64,000 nucleotides of DNA from Methylobacterium sp. NMS14P (GCF_028583545.1 NZ_CP087106.1:5997001-6061000); one strand, 5' to 3'. Shown: positions 26,722 through 36,297, counted from the stretch's first letter. A program made the numbers and translations. The notes: generated by a model not told the origin, from the sequence alone.

Positions 26722-28035
26722 ATGGCCCTGGCCGCAACGCCGCGCGTGCGCCGCATCCAGACGATCTCGCTCGCCCTGCTGGTGACCGCGGGCGTCGTCA
26801 ACTACGTCGACCGGGCCACCCTGGCGGTGGCCAACCCGCTGATCCGCGAGGATCTCGGCCTCTCGATCCCCGACATGGGCCTGCTGCTCTCGGCCTTCCT
26901 CTGGGCCTACGCCTTCGCGCAGCTGCCGGCCGGGGCGCTCGCCGACCGGCTCGGGCCGCGCCTGACGCTGACGCTCGGCCTGACGTGCTGGTCGTTCGGC
27001 CAGATGCTCGGCGGCGCGGTGACGTCGTTCTGGCAGTTCGTGAGCGCCCGGATCGTGCTCGGGGTCGGGGAGGCGCCGCATTTCCCGACCTGCGTCCGGG
27101 TCTCCCGCGACTGGTTCAACATCCGTCAGCGCGGCACCGCTACGGGGATCTGGAACTGCGCCTCCTCGCTCGGGACCTTCCTGGCCCTGCCGCTGCTCAC
27201 CTTCCTCATGGTGAGCTTCGGCTGGCGGGCGATGTTCGTCATCATGGGCGCGGCCGGCCTCGCGCTCGCCGCGATCGTCTACCTGGTCTTCCGCAACCCG
27301 CGCGAGACCGACCTGACGCCGGGGGAACGCGCCTTCCTGGAGGAGGGCGATGCCCCGAACGCCGGCCGCGCGGTCACCTGGAGCGCGTGGCGGCGGCTCT
27401 TCGGGTTCCGCACCAGCTGGGGGATGATCGTCGGCTATTTCGGCTGCATCTACATGACGTGGCTCTACACGGCGTGGCTGCCGAGCTACCTCGAGATCGA
27501 GCGGCACTTCACCCTGCAGAAGACCGGCCTCGTCGGCTCGATACCCTTCGCCTTCGGCGTGCTGGGCGGCGTCCTGGGCGGTCGCGTCGTCGATGTCCTC
27601 GCCCGCCGCGGCGTCGACCCGATCCGCAGCCGCAAGATCCCGATGGTCGGCTCCCTGGTGGCGACCGCCGCCTTCACGGTGGTGGCAGCCCTGACGCCGA
27701 GCGACACCCTCGCGATCGCCTGCATCTCGGCCTCGCTGTTCCTGGTCTACATGAGCTCGTCGGCGGCCTGGGCGATGGCGTCCGTGGCGGCGCCGGCCAG
27801 CTGCACGGCGTCGCTCGGCGCCATGCAGAATTTCGGCGGCTACATCGGCGGCGCCCTGGCGCCGACCGTGACTGGCTTCATCGTCGGCGGCACGGGCCAC
27901 TTCTCCATGGCCTTCATCACCGGAGCGGTGATCGCCCTGGTGGCGGCCCTGGGCTACTGGACCCTGATCCAGGATCCCATTGCCGACGAGGCGCCCGTCG
28001 ATCCTCCCGTCGGCGCGCTCGGGGCCGCGCGGTAG
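26722..28035 (+). CDS. MFS transporter, anion:cation symporter type
   Basis: A 437-residue 12-helix transporter of the ACS family. The first helix with NYVDRATLAVANP and the loop ADRLGPRLTL after helix 2 are typical. Relatives import sugar acids, aromatic acids or dicarboxylates with protons. GGAGGACACG lies just before the ATG, a good SD. It is convergent with the glycosyltransferase, divergent from the DHH gene; the substrate is not known. Confidence 0.9.
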   Translation: MALAATPRVRRIQTISLALLVTAGVVNYVDRATLAVANPLIREDLGLSIPDMGLLLSAFLWAYAFAQLPAGALADRLGPRLTLTLGLTCWSFGQMLGGAVTSFWQFVSARIVLGVGEAPHFPTCVRVSRDWFNIRQRGTATGIWNCASSLGTFLALPLLTFLMVSFGWRAMFVIMGAAGLALAAIVYLVFRNPRETDLTPGERAFLEEGDAPNAGRAVTWSAWRRLFGFRTSWGMIVGYFGCIYMTWLYTAWLPSYLEIERHFTLQKTGLVGSIPFAFGVLGGVLGGRVVDVLARRGVDPIRSRKIPMVGSLVATAAFTVVAALTPSDTLAIACISASLFLVYMSSSAAWAMASVAAPASCTASLGAMQNFGGYIGGALAPTVTGFIVGGTGHFSMAFITGAVIALVAALGYWTLIQDPIADEAPVDPPVGALGAAR

Positions 28036-28059
28036 GCAGACGGACGACCTCGGATCGCG

Positions 28060-29187
28060 TCAGCCCCGCAAGTTCGGCGCGGCCAGGATCAGGTCGCGGA
28101 GATGCGTGCGGGCCGTGAAGCTGCGGCGCATCAGGTCGACGAAGGTAGCGGCCGGCCCGTCCCAGTCGTGGCGCGCCGCGTGGGCCCGCGCGGCGCTGGC
28201 GTCGAAGGGCAGCCGCCCCTCGATCGCCGCGCCCATCAGCTCCGCGAGACGGTCGACCCGGTCGGGCGCGTCCGGGTCGAAGTAGCTCGCCGCGCTGCCG
28301 CCGGCTTCCGGGATGGCCGTCAGGCTCGAGGCGATGACGGGGGTTCCCCGGGCGAGGCTGTCGAGCACCGGGATGCCCCAGCCCTCGCCGCGGCTCGGGA
28401 AGACCAGGGCGGCGGCCCGGGCGTAGAGGTCGGACAGGCCCCGGTCGTCGATGCCGGCGATGTGCACCGCGTCCGGCGTCCGGGCGAGGCGGTCGAGGGT
28501 CTCGGGCCGCTCGCCGTCGCCCTTGCCGACCACGATCAGCCGGGCCGCGCCCTGCGGCAGCCGCGCGAAGGCGTCGAGGACGAGGCCGAGATTCTTCCGC
28601 GGCTCCAGCCGGCCGACCATCAGCAGGTAGGGGCGCCCGTCGGCGAGCGGCGTCCGCTCCGTGACCGCCTGCGGCGGCGTGGAGCCGCAGCGCACCTCGG
28701 CGATGCGCTCCCGCGCGATGCCGTAGACGTTGGCGATGGAGTCGCGGCTGTAGTCGGAGATGGTCAGGACCAGCTTGGCGCGCCGCGCCGAGAGCCGGGT
28801 CAGGATCTTGTTCCGCCAGCGCATCGACCACGGGAAGAACTCCGGGTGCGTCTCGAACAGGATGTCGTGGACCACCACCACCTGCCGGTCGCCCGGAACA
28901 AACGGCGGGGCGATGTAGGTGGTCAGCAGCGTGTCCAGCCGGTCGCGCAGGAACAGCCATGGCCAGACCAGCGTCAGCCGCACGGTCGCGGGCACGCGGG
29001 GCAGCCTCTGATGCTCGATGTTGTTGCCCGAGACGATGCGGGCGCAAGCCTCCGGATCGCCGGAATAGACCACGTAGGTGGCGTCCGGGTGTCGGGCCGC
29101 GGCTCGCCCGATGATGTTCACGAGCCAGGTCCGGCTGCCCTGCGGCTTGCCGGTGAGCACGTGCGCGTCGATGCCGATGCGAAGCAT
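28060..29187 (-). CDS. Glycosyltransferase family 4 (GT-B)
   Basis: A 375-residue GT-B enzyme with mannosyltransferase-like features: the donor-binding motif PSRGEGWGIPVLDSLARGTPVIAS in the C-terminal half is the EX7E-like region, and LLMVGRLEPRKNL marks the domain junction. It would add one sugar to a lipid-linked repeat unit at the cytoplasmic face. It is the last gene of the flippase-GT2-beta-helix-GT4 operon and begins one base after the beta-helix stop. Confidence 0.9.
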   Translation of the reverse strand: MLRIGIDAHVLTGKPQGSRTWLVNIIGRAAARHPDATYVVYSGDPEACARIVSGNNIEHQRLPRVPATVRLTLVWPWLFLRDRLDTLLTTYIAPPFVPGDRQVVVVHDILFETHPEFFPWSMRWRNKILTRLSARRAKLVLTISDYSRDSIANVYGIARERIAEVRCGSTPPQAVTERTPLADGRPYLLMVGRLEPRKNLGLVLDAFARLPQGAARLIVVGKGDGERPETLDRLARTPDAVHIAGIDDRGLSDLYARAAALVFPSRGEGWGIPVLDSLARGTPVIASSLTAIPEAGGSAASYFDPDAPDRVDRLAELMGAAIEGRLPFDASAARAHAARHDWDGPAATFVDLMRRSFTARTHLRDLILAAPNLRG

Positions 29188-29188
29188 G

Positions 29189-30571
29189 TTACGGGCTCCT
29201 GTAGGCGCCGAAGGTCGGGGCCTCGCCGGGGGCGTAGGCCCGGCCGGCGATGTCGCGGGTGGCGCCGAGCGGGATGCCGGCGCGGGCGGGGGGCGCGGTC
29301 AGCGCGAGGCCGCCGGTCAGCGGGCTCGCGGGATCGCGGAAGGCGGGCGCGCCGGTGAGGTCGGGACCCTGGCCGTTGAGCGGCAGGCTCGCCCCGTCGC
29401 TGGTAGCCTGCGTGCCCCAGCGGTAGAGCGGGGCGCCGACGGCGCTGCCGACGAAGTTCGGCCCGATCGCGTTGTTGTTGTCGGTGGTGGTCGCCTCGAC
29501 CACGATCGCGGCCACGTTCGGCCGGGTCGCGTAGGCGATGTTGTTGAGCACCCGGTTGTTCGACGTGCGGTCGACCTGCTTGGTGTAGTCGGAGGCGAGC
29601 ACGATCTCGCCGCGATAGACGTGCTTGCCGCCGGAATCGCGCATGTTGCCGGTGGTGGTGTTGTTCACCACCGTGTTGGACCCGGCGTCGAACAGGTTGA
29701 TCCCGGCGCCGTCATTGTCGGCCGCGACGTTGAACGCGACGATGTTGCCGTCGCACCACTGGTCGATCTGGATGCCGTTGCCGTCCTGGCCGGTCGTTTC
29801 CTTCTGGCCGGTGACGATGTTGTACCGGATGGTGTTGCGGTCGCCCGCGTCCTGGGCGGCGTCCTTGGCGTAGACGTGGATGCCGGAGGTGCCCGACATC
29901 CCGACGCCGTTGCCCGAGACCCGGTTGCCCTCCACGACGTAGCCGGAGCCGTTGATCTCCATCCCGTGGATGCCGTTGCCGGTCACGGTGTTGTCGAGGA
30001 TGTAGCTCGGGTCCTCCTGGGGCGCGTTGATCACGTCGACGGCCACGCCGTGGGTCTGGTTGTCGGCGAGCGTGTTCCCGCTGATGCGGTGACCCGCGCC
30101 CGCGCCGTCGCCGATCCAGATCCCGAGACCGGAACGGGACACGGTCGAGCCCGCGACCGTGACGTGGCTCGATCCCCGGCGGATGATGAAGCCGGAATTC
30201 ACCGCGCCCTGCACGGTCAGGCCCGTGACCGTGACGTAGGCGGCGTTCTCGAACACCACCGAGTTGGACAGGCGCGGCTGCGTGCCGGGTTCGGCCGCCA
30301 CCGTCACCGGCGCCGCCGCGGTCCCGCGGGACCCGACGACCACGACGTCGCCGTAGCTGCCGCCCCGGACCAGCACGCTCGAGCCGGGACCGAGGGTGGC
30401 GAAGGGCACGTCGGCGAGCCGCGCCACCGTGGTGTAGCCGGGCTTCGCGCTGCCGGCCGGATCCACCAGGATGTTCCGCTGCACCTGCGCGTCGGCCGGG
30501 CCGCAGGCGGCCAGGACCGGCAGGACCAGCGCCGACAGGGCGCCGCCGAGGATCGTGCGGGGCCGCCTCAT
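29189..30571 (-). CDS. Right-handed parallel beta-helix lipoprotein
   Basis: A 460-residue exported protein. The N-terminus is a lipoprotein signal with lipobox LAAC (Cys23). The body is made of beta-helix (NosD/PbH1-like) rungs such as HRISGNTLADNQTHGVAV, YILDNTVTGNGIHGMEI and NTVVNNTTTGN, rich in Asn and Gly. This fold is used by polysaccharide lyases and C5-epimerases. The ATG overlaps the GT2 stop by 4 bp, placing it in the polysaccharide operon. It may modify or trim the exported polymer; no catalytic residues can be named. Confidence 0.85.
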   Translation of the reverse strand: MRRPRTILGGALSALVLPVLAACGPADAQVQRNILVDPAGSAKPGYTTVARLADVPFATLGPGSSVLVRGGSYGDVVVVGSRGTAAAPVTVAAEPGTQPRLSNSVVFENAAYVTVTGLTVQGAVNSGFIIRRGSSHVTVAGSTVSRSGLGIWIGDGAGAGHRISGNTLADNQTHGVAVDVINAPQEDPSYILDNTVTGNGIHGMEINGSGYVVEGNRVSGNGVGMSGTSGIHVYAKDAAQDAGDRNTIRYNIVTGQKETTGQDGNGIQIDQWCDGNIVAFNVAADNDGAGINLFDAGSNTVVNNTTTGNMRDSGGKHVYRGEIVLASDYTKQVDRTSNNRVLNNIAYATRPNVAAIVVEATTTDNNNAIGPNFVGSAVGAPLYRWGTQATSDGASLPLNGQGPDLTGAPAFRDPASPLTGGLALTAPPARAGIPLGATRDIAGRAYAPGEAPTFGAYRSP

Positions 30572-31509
30572 GCCGCGAGCGCCCGGGCGATGGCGAGCCG
30601 CTTGCGCCGCTGGAACAGCCGGCGCCACACGCTGCGACCGGCCTCGGGGCTGATCCGCGTCAGCGCGCGGGCCGCCATCTGCCAGCCGGGCAGGAGGGCC
30701 TGCGGCATCGCGAGGTCGGCGACCCGGTGCCGCGCCGCGGCACCGAGCGGCGGCGGTCCGACCAGGCCGAGCCGGCCGAGATCGGCCACGAGATCCGGGC
30801 GCTTGCGGTACCACAGCACCAGGGCCGCACCCTCGCGCTCGGCGATGCGCAGATAGGCCGCCTCGTCGAGGAGGTGGTGATGGTAGCCCAGCGCCTCGGG
30901 CGCGTAGAACAGGCGCATGCCGCGCCGGGCCAGCCGCTCGCCCAGCTCGATGTCCTCGTGCCAGAACAGCTTCGGGTCGAAGCCCCCGGCCGCCTCCAGG
31001 AAGTGCCGGTCGACGCTGACGTTGCAGGTCAGGAACGCGTCCCAGCCGACCTCGTCGCGGCCCGCGAGGGCGTCGTAGGAGGCGTCGTGGTGCAGCGCGG
31101 AGAACGGCGAGAACGGCAGGGCCGGATCGATGGTCATCCGGCCGAGGATCGCGGTCTCCCGTCCGCCCCGCCGGGCGTGGGCGAGCCGGTGCGCCTCGAC
31201 GAGGCTCGGCACCGGGATGGTGTCGTCGTTGACGATGAGGAGGCGGTCGCCCCGGGCCGCCGCGATGGCGCGGTTGCGGGCGGCGTTGGCCCCGGCATTC
31301 TCCTGGCGCAGGTGCACAACGGGGATGCGGGCCGTGGCGACGGCGCGGCTGACGACCGTCCCGGTGTGGTCGGTCGAGCCGTCGTCGCAGACGACGATCT
31401 CGAAGGGTGCCTCCGTCTCCTGCCGGTCGAAGGCCCGCAGGCACAGGCGCAGCGTCTCGGCGCGGTTGTAGGTCGGGATGATGACCGAGAGCACGGGTCG
31501 ATCGCTCAT
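30568..31509 (-). CDS. Glycosyltransferase family 2
   Basis: A 313-residue GT-A enzyme. The nucleotide-sugar binding domain starts VLSVIIPTYNRAETL, followed by VCDDGSTD and the DxD-like VNDD; the later ED motif is in FWHEDIELGERL. It would add a sugar to the exopolysaccharide repeat unit on the inner face of the membrane. The start overlaps the flippase stop by 4 bp, and its stop overlaps the beta-helix start. Confidence 0.92.
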   Translation of the reverse strand: MSDRPVLSVIIPTYNRAETLRLCLRAFDRQETEAPFEIVVCDDGSTDHTGTVVSRAVATARIPVVHLRQENAGANAARNRAIAAARGDRLLIVNDDTIPVPSLVEAHRLAHARRGGRETAILGRMTIDPALPFSPFSALHHDASYDALAGRDEVGWDAFLTCNVSVDRHFLEAAGGFDPKLFWHEDIELGERLARRGMRLFYAPEALGYHHHLLDEAAYLRIAEREGAALVLWYRKRPDLVADLGRLGLVGPPPLGAAARHRVADLAMPQALLPGWQMAARALTRISPEAGRSVWRRLFQRRKRLAIARALAA

Positions 31510-32984
31510 GACGAGGCTTCCGGAAGCGGGAGGGTGAGGGGATCGGTCGGGGCGCGGCGCAGGCACAGCCACCCCGCGAGGGCGGTCGAGAGGGCTGCGA
31601 CGGTGGGCACCGCGACGTACGCCAGGGCGGCGGGACCGGCCGCCCAGGCGAGGGCGGTGAGGAGGGCCGGCGCGGCGAGGGTCGGCACGTCGGCCAGGGC
31701 GAGCGGCGGTCCGGCCTCCCGCCAGAAGGCGTGGGCCAGGACGAGGAGCATCGCGGCCTCGGCGAGCAGCGCGGCGAGGCCCGCGCCGAGGAGCGGATCC
31801 CAGGGGATCAGCAGCGTGCAGGCGATGAGGTTGGTGGCGCAGGCGGCCGCGCTCCCGCGCACCGCGAAACCGGTCCGGCCCAGTGGGACGAGGCCCGCGA
31901 ACAGGATCGTGGCGGCGATCAGCAGCACGCTCATCCCGGTGGCGATGCGCAGGACCGGGACGGCGCCGCCGAAATCCGGGCCGAAGGCGAGGTGCACGAG
32001 CGGGTCCGCGAGGGCGCAGGCCGCCACCGCTCCGGCGCAGGACGCGGCCAGGATCGGCACCAGGGCGCCGCGCACCCGGGCGCGCAGGGCGGCCGTGCCG
32101 GCCTGCGATCGTCCCTCGACGGTCGGGCCGACCGCGCGCCCGAAGACCGGCACCAGCGGCGCGCAGAGGGTGATCGCCACCGCGGCCCCCAGTTCGAAGA
32201 ACCGGAATCCGGCCGTGAACTGGCCGAGCTCGGCCGCGCCGACGAAGGCGGCCAGCATCATCAGGCTGATCCGGCCGTTGAGCGAGCCGAGGGCGTTCGA
32301 GACGCCCACTCCCGCCGCGGCCCGGATCGTCGCCAGGGCGTGCGGCAGCGAGGCGGGGCGCGCGGGCACGAGGCGCAGCGCCAGCGCCAAGCCGACGGCG
32401 CCGTACGCAATGCCGGCGGCGACCGCCACGAGACCGAGCGCCGCCTCCGGAAGCTGCAACCAGAGTGCGAGTGCCGTCCCGCCGATCAGCAGGGCCGCGT
32501 TGGCGAGCGACGGCCAGACGGACCACGCCGGCCGCCCGCAGACCTGGAACAGGGCGTCGAGGAAGCGTGCGGCCGCGAGCGGCATCAGCAGGGCTGCCAG
32601 GGCCAGCGCGGGCCGGATCTCGTCCGGCAGCATCGGCAGGACGCAGAGGAGGACGGCACCGGTTCCGAGACCGAGGACGAGTCGCGCCGACAGCATCCGG
32701 CCGAACTCGGCCGCCCGCATCTCCGGCCCGATCGCGCCGAGCCGCGCCCCGAAGGTCAGGGTGGTGCCGAAATCCGCCGCGATCAGCGTCACCGCGAGGA
32801 TCGCCAGGGCGAGGCCGTAGCGGCCCAGCGCCGCCGGGCCGGCGAAATGGCCGACCATCACGAAGGCCGCGAAGCCCGCCGCGAGATAGACTCCGCGTCC
32901 CGCCGCCTGCCCGAGCAGGTTCGCGCCGTAGCGCAGCCCGCCGGCGCGCCTCCGTCCCGACAATCGGTTTACCAAGCGAAGCAT
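31506..32984 (-). CDS. Oligosaccharide flippase (Wzx/MATE-like)
   Basis: A 492-residue polytopic inner-membrane protein of the polysaccharide transport (PST) family, with about 12-14 hydrophobic helices and few charged residues. It would flip lipid-linked repeat units to the periplasm. ATG 32984 is chosen; the frame can be extended to a TTG at 33065 but that region looks non-coding. First gene of the operon that runs to 28060, divergent from the acetyltransferase pair. Confidence 0.9.
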   Translation of the reverse strand: MLRLVNRLSGRRRAGGLRYGANLLGQAAGRGVYLAAGFAAFVMVGHFAGPAALGRYGLALAILAVTLIAADFGTTLTFGARLGAIGPEMRAAEFGRMLSARLVLGLGTGAVLLCVLPMLPDEIRPALALAALLMPLAAARFLDALFQVCGRPAWSVWPSLANAALLIGGTALALWLQLPEAALGLVAVAAGIAYGAVGLALALRLVPARPASLPHALATIRAAAGVGVSNALGSLNGRISLMMLAAFVGAAELGQFTAGFRFFELGAAVAITLCAPLVPVFGRAVGPTVEGRSQAGTAALRARVRGALVPILAASCAGAVAACALADPLVHLAFGPDFGGAVPVLRIATGMSVLLIAATILFAGLVPLGRTGFAVRGSAAACATNLIACTLLIPWDPLLGAGLAALLAEAAMLLVLAHAFWREAGPPLALADVPTLAAPALLTALAWAAGPAALAYVAVPTVAALSTALAGWLCLRRAPTDPLTLPLPEASS

Positions 32985-33111
32985 CTCTCGGTGAAGCCTG
33001 ACTGAAAACTGCGACCTACGATTGCATCGTGGCAGGCTGCGTATGGCTTGCAACCGCAGTCTCAATTTATGGTTGCAGAGTTATCGCGTTGGCAAAACCG
33101 GAGGACTGCGT

Positions 33112-33717
33112 ATGTCCGAGACAGCCGCTGGGCCGGAGCTGTGTCTCTCGCGCGGATCGGAAGCCGAGCCGGGGCGGCGCCTCCGGTGGGGCGAGGTGCG
33201 GGCCGCCCTCGCCGCGGACCGGGATCACTGGCGCCGCCGCGGCGGCGGGCCGGCTGTCTTGCGCCGGGGCTACCACGCGGTCTGGCTCTACCGCCTGTCC
33301 CGCTACGCCCACGAGCGCGGCTGGCGGATGGCGGCGTGGCTGCTGTGGCTGGTGAACGGCTGGTGGACGGGCGCCGACATCCCGCCCTCCAGCCGCATCG
33401 CCGGCGGCCTGTTCCTGCCGCAGCCCTACGGGACGGTCATCGCCGGCGCCGTGGGCCGCGACGCCGCCTTCGGGATCCAGGCTTCCATCGGCGGCCTGCT
33501 GAAGGAGCCCGATCAGGACATCGGCGGCGGCCCCGGCCTGCCGGTGCTGGGCGACGACGTCGTCCTGGAGGCCGGCGCCATCGTGCTCGGCGCGGTGCCG
33601 ATCGGCGACCGGGCCCGGATCGGTCCGCGGACCACCATCCTCAAGCCCGTCCAGGCCGACGAGGAGGTGATGCCGCAGCCCTGGCGGCCGCTTCCCGGCC
33701 GGGGCGTCGCGGCGTGA
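33112..33717 (+). CDS. CysE-like hexapeptide acyltransferase (first of a pair)
   Basis: A 201-residue protein related to serine O-acetyltransferases. An N-terminal helical part (RRGYHAVWLYRLSRYAHERGW) precedes a left-handed beta-helix with imperfect hexapeptides (IAGAVGRDAAFGIQASIGG; VLGDDVVLEAGAIVLGAVPIGDRARIGPRTTI). In a polysaccharide locus the likely role is O-acetylation of a sugar residue. A good SD (GGAGGA) lies 8 nt before the ATG. Its stop overlaps the next start (GTGA). Confidence 0.85.
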   Translation: MSETAAGPELCLSRGSEAEPGRRLRWGEVRAALAADRDHWRRRGGGPAVLRRGYHAVWLYRLSRYAHERGWRMAAWLLWLVNGWWTGADIPPSSRIAGGLFLPQPYGTVIAGAVGRDAAFGIQASIGGLLKEPDQDIGGGPGLPVLGDDVVLEAGAIVLGAVPIGDRARIGPRTTILKPVQADEEVMPQPWRPLPGRGVAA

Positions 33718-34316
33718 GCGACCCGATGACGGATCACGTCACGCTGTCGGGGCTGAGGCGCCTCCTGGCGGCCGACTTCGCCCGCGTCCTGCGCCAGACC
33801 ACGGGCGGCAAGCCGACCTCCCGTCTGCGGCGCGCGATGCACCTCACGCTGCCGGCCATGCAGGTGGCGATCCTTCACCGGACCGCGCACCTGCTGCACG
33901 GCCGGGGCTGGCGCCGCTGCGCCGCCCTGGTGGCGGACCTGTCCCTGCGGCTCACGGGCGCCTGCCTGCATCCGGGCTCGCGCCTGGGACCCGGGCTGTT
34001 CGTGCCGCATCCGGCGCGGGTCGCCTTCTGCGGCACCGGGGGCGCCGACCTGACGCTCCTGCCCGGCACCCTGGTCGGGCCGCGGGACTGGGTCTTCCCG
34101 AGCCAGCCGTTCCCCGCCGACGGCCCCAGCCTCGGCGACGGCGCGGTGGTCGGCGCGCACGCCGCCGTGCAGGGGGCGGTCGCCATCGGCGCGGGCGCGA
34201 CGGTCGGGATCGGGGTCTGCAGCCTCCGGGATGTCCCGGCCGGCACCGTGACGATGCTGGCCCAGCGGCAGCTCCGCAGCGGGGGGCGGGGCGCGGAGGC
34301 GGGCCGTGGCCGCTAG
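33714..34316 (+). CDS. CysE-like hexapeptide acyltransferase (second of a pair)
   Basis: A 200-residue protein with the same layout as the gene before it: an N-terminal helical region with LHRTAHLLHGRGWR, then SRLGPGLFVPHPARVAFCGTGG and short hexapeptide rungs (LGDGAVVGAHAAVQGAVAIGAGATVGIG). The two are distant paralogues. It starts at GTG overlapping the previous stop by 4 bp; ATG 33726 is the alternative. Polysaccharide O-acetylation is inferred from context only. Confidence 0.83.
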   Translation: MSDPMTDHVTLSGLRRLLAADFARVLRQTTGGKPTSRLRRAMHLTLPAMQVAILHRTAHLLHGRGWRRCAALVADLSLRLTGACLHPGSRLGPGLFVPHPARVAFCGTGGADLTLLPGTLVGPRDWVFPSQPFPADGPSLGDGAVVGAHAAVQGAVAIGAGATVGIGVCSLRDVPAGTVTMLAQRQLRSGGRGAEAGRGR

Positions 34317-34344
34317 GATTGGTCGCGCCCGGCCGATGCCCGTC

Positions 34345-35520
34345 TCACGCGCGCCCGTGTTCCCGGCGGACGGCCGGCCGCGCCTCGCGCCTCTCGCGTC
34401 TGGGCGCGAGCTGGCGGCGCAGGGCGCGCTCGTAGGCGTCGAAGATGTCGCGCCACGTGAACGCCTCGGCGTGGCGGCGACGGGACGCCTCGCCCATGAC
34501 CTCGAGGCGGCGCGGCCCGGCCCGTACGAGGCCGAGGATGCCCCGCCGCAGCTCGGTCTCGTCGCCGAAGTACAGGGCCTGCGGCCCCGCCACCCACCGG
34601 TTGAACGGGTTGTCGTGGGCGAGGATCGGCGAGCCCGCCCCGAGCGCCTCGACCAGCGACGGGTTGGTCCCGCCCACCGTGTGGCCGTGGATGTGGAAGC
34701 GGGCGTGGAAGCGGAACGCGGCCACGCGCTCGGCCTCGTAGATCGCGCCGGCGAAGATCACGTCCGGCCCGCCCGCCGCGCGGACGGCGCGGTGATACGG
34801 GTCGGACTCCGCGAGCTTGCCCAGCACGAGCAGCGGCAGGCCCGGCCGGACCTCGCTCCAGGCCCGGACGATCTGGAGCACGAGGTTCTCGGGCACCACC
34901 CGGGCGATCAGCAGGCCGAAATCGCGCGGGCGCAGCCCGAACTTCGCCAGCGGCTCGGTCGGGGCCTCCAGCACCGGGTCGGCGCCGTACGCGATGGTGG
35001 TGATGCGGGCGGCCGACGTCCTGCGGGCGAGGTGCTTGGCGATCTCCGGGTGGTCCGCCACGAGGTGGGTCGAGAACAGGCTGCCGAGACGCTCGTTCAG
35101 CCAGAACCACGCCTTGGCGGGCTTCGACCAGCGGTCGCGCTTCCACTCGATGCCGTCCATGTTCATGACGCTGCGCTTGGCCGTCAGCCGGTAGAGCAGC
35201 GAGAACGCCGCGGTGTTGTAGCCGAGCACGAGGGGCAGGGCCGGTCGGAACGCCGCCCGCAGGGTGCATTTCAGGTCGAACACGATCGTCGAGACCGCGC
35301 CGTCGCCCCGGACCGCGACCGGGATCAGCAGGATCCCGCGCCAGACCGTCGGCGGCGCCGGCTCGCGCACCTGACAGTAGACCTCGACCCGCCAGCCCCG
35401 CGCCACGAGCTCCAGCGCGAGGCGCTCCGCCAGGGTCTCGAACCCCCCGTGCGCCGCCGGCACCCCGCGGGTGCCGAGGATCGCCACCGCCGGGCGCCCG
35501 CCCGATCCCCCCGCTTTCAC
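34345..35520 (-). CDS. Glycosyltransferase with DUF1972 domain (GT4)
   Basis: A 391-residue GT-B enzyme. The N-terminal DUF1972 domain starts VAILGTRGVPAAHGGFETLAERLA; the donor domain contains HGHTVGGTNPSLVEALGAGSPILAHDNPFNRWV. Similar enzymes are rhamnosyl- or galactosyltransferases of capsule clusters. Start is taken as GTG 35520; no stronger start codon is seen. Divergent from the methyltransferase at 35560 across a 39-bp gap, so the two promoters must overlap or lie inside genes. Confidence 0.87.
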   Translation of the reverse strand: MKAGGSGGRPAVAILGTRGVPAAHGGFETLAERLALELVARGWRVEVYCQVREPAPPTVWRGILLIPVAVRGDGAVSTIVFDLKCTLRAAFRPALPLVLGYNTAAFSLLYRLTAKRSVMNMDGIEWKRDRWSKPAKAWFWLNERLGSLFSTHLVADHPEIAKHLARRTSAARITTIAYGADPVLEAPTEPLAKFGLRPRDFGLLIARVVPENLVLQIVRAWSEVRPGLPLLVLGKLAESDPYHRAVRAAGGPDVIFAGAIYEAERVAAFRFHARFHIHGHTVGGTNPSLVEALGAGSPILAHDNPFNRWVAGPQALYFGDETELRRGILGLVRAGPRRLEVMGEASRRRHAEAFTWRDIFDAYERALRRQLAPRRERREARPAVRREHGRA

Positions 35521-35559
35521 ACGCGCCGCCGGCGCGGCACGTTCAGAGGAGCCTGAAGC

Positions 35560-36297
35560 ATGGTCACGGTCGAACAGCGTCTGTTCCGGGAGATGGGAGC
35601 CGGGGGCTATTCCCGGCACGACCACCGGATGGAGTACATCGTGCGCGTCAACGCGCTGCTCCGGTCGGACATGCGGGTGATGGAGTTCGGCGCGGGGCGC
35701 GGCAAGTGGAGCGATGACCCGGTCCCATTGCGGCGGCACCTCGGCGACTTCCGGGGACGCTGCGCCCAGGTCGTCGCCTGCGACGTCGACGAGGCGGTCC
35801 TCGGCAACAAGTCGGCCGACGAGGTCCGGCTGATCGGTCACGACGGGGTGCTGCCATTCCCGGACGGGAGCTTCGACCTGATCTCGGCCTTCTCGGTCCT
35901 CGAACATATCGAGCATCCCGAGGTCACCGCGGCGGAGCTCGGCCGGGTGCTGGCCCCCGGCGGCTGGCTCTGCGCCTGGACGCCGAACCGCTGGGGCTAT
36001 GTCGGGATCGGGGCGCGGCTCGTGCCGAAGCGGCTGCACGCCCGGGTGCTCCGCCTCGTCGAGCCGCGGCGCGTCGAGATCGACTCGTTCGTGCCGCTCT
36101 ACACGATGAACACGGAGGCGGCGCGGAAGCGGCTTTTCCCAACTGACCGGTTCGAGCACTTCACCTACAGTTTCGACGGGCAGCCGTTCTATCATGGCGA
36201 GAACATCGTCCTGGGCAAGTTCTGGGAGCTGCTGTTCCGGCTCACGCCGGGCCCGTTCAAGGGCTACCACATGGTGTTCATCCGCAAGCGGCCGTGA
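35560..36297 (+). CDS. Class I SAM-dependent methyltransferase in EPS locus
   Basis: A 245-residue methyltransferase. Motif I is VMEFGAGRGKWS (about 40-51), then CDVDEAV, FDLISAFSVLEHIEHPEVTAAELGRVLAPGG, all typical of Methyltransf_11. The C-terminal region is aromatic-rich. In this setting it may O-methylate a sugar of the repeat unit. Convergent with the GT2 gene at 36310. Confidence 0.85.
   Translation: MVTVEQRLFREMGAGGYSRHDHRMEYIVRVNALLRSDMRVMEFGAGRGKWSDDPVPLRRHLGDFRGRCAQVVACDVDEAVLGNKSADEVRLIGHDGVLPFPDGSFDLISAFSVLEHIEHPEVTAAELGRVLAPGGWLCAWTPNRWGYVGIGARLVPKRLHARVLRLVEPRRVEIDSFVPLYTMNTEAARKRLFPTDRFEHFTYSFDGQPFYHGENIVLGKFWELLFRLTPGPFKGYHMVFIRKRP

Noticed and set aside
33022..33111. N-terminal extension of the first acyltransferase from 33022
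   Set aside because: The good SD and ATG are at 33112; the extension has no homology-like character and overlaps the flippase promoter region.
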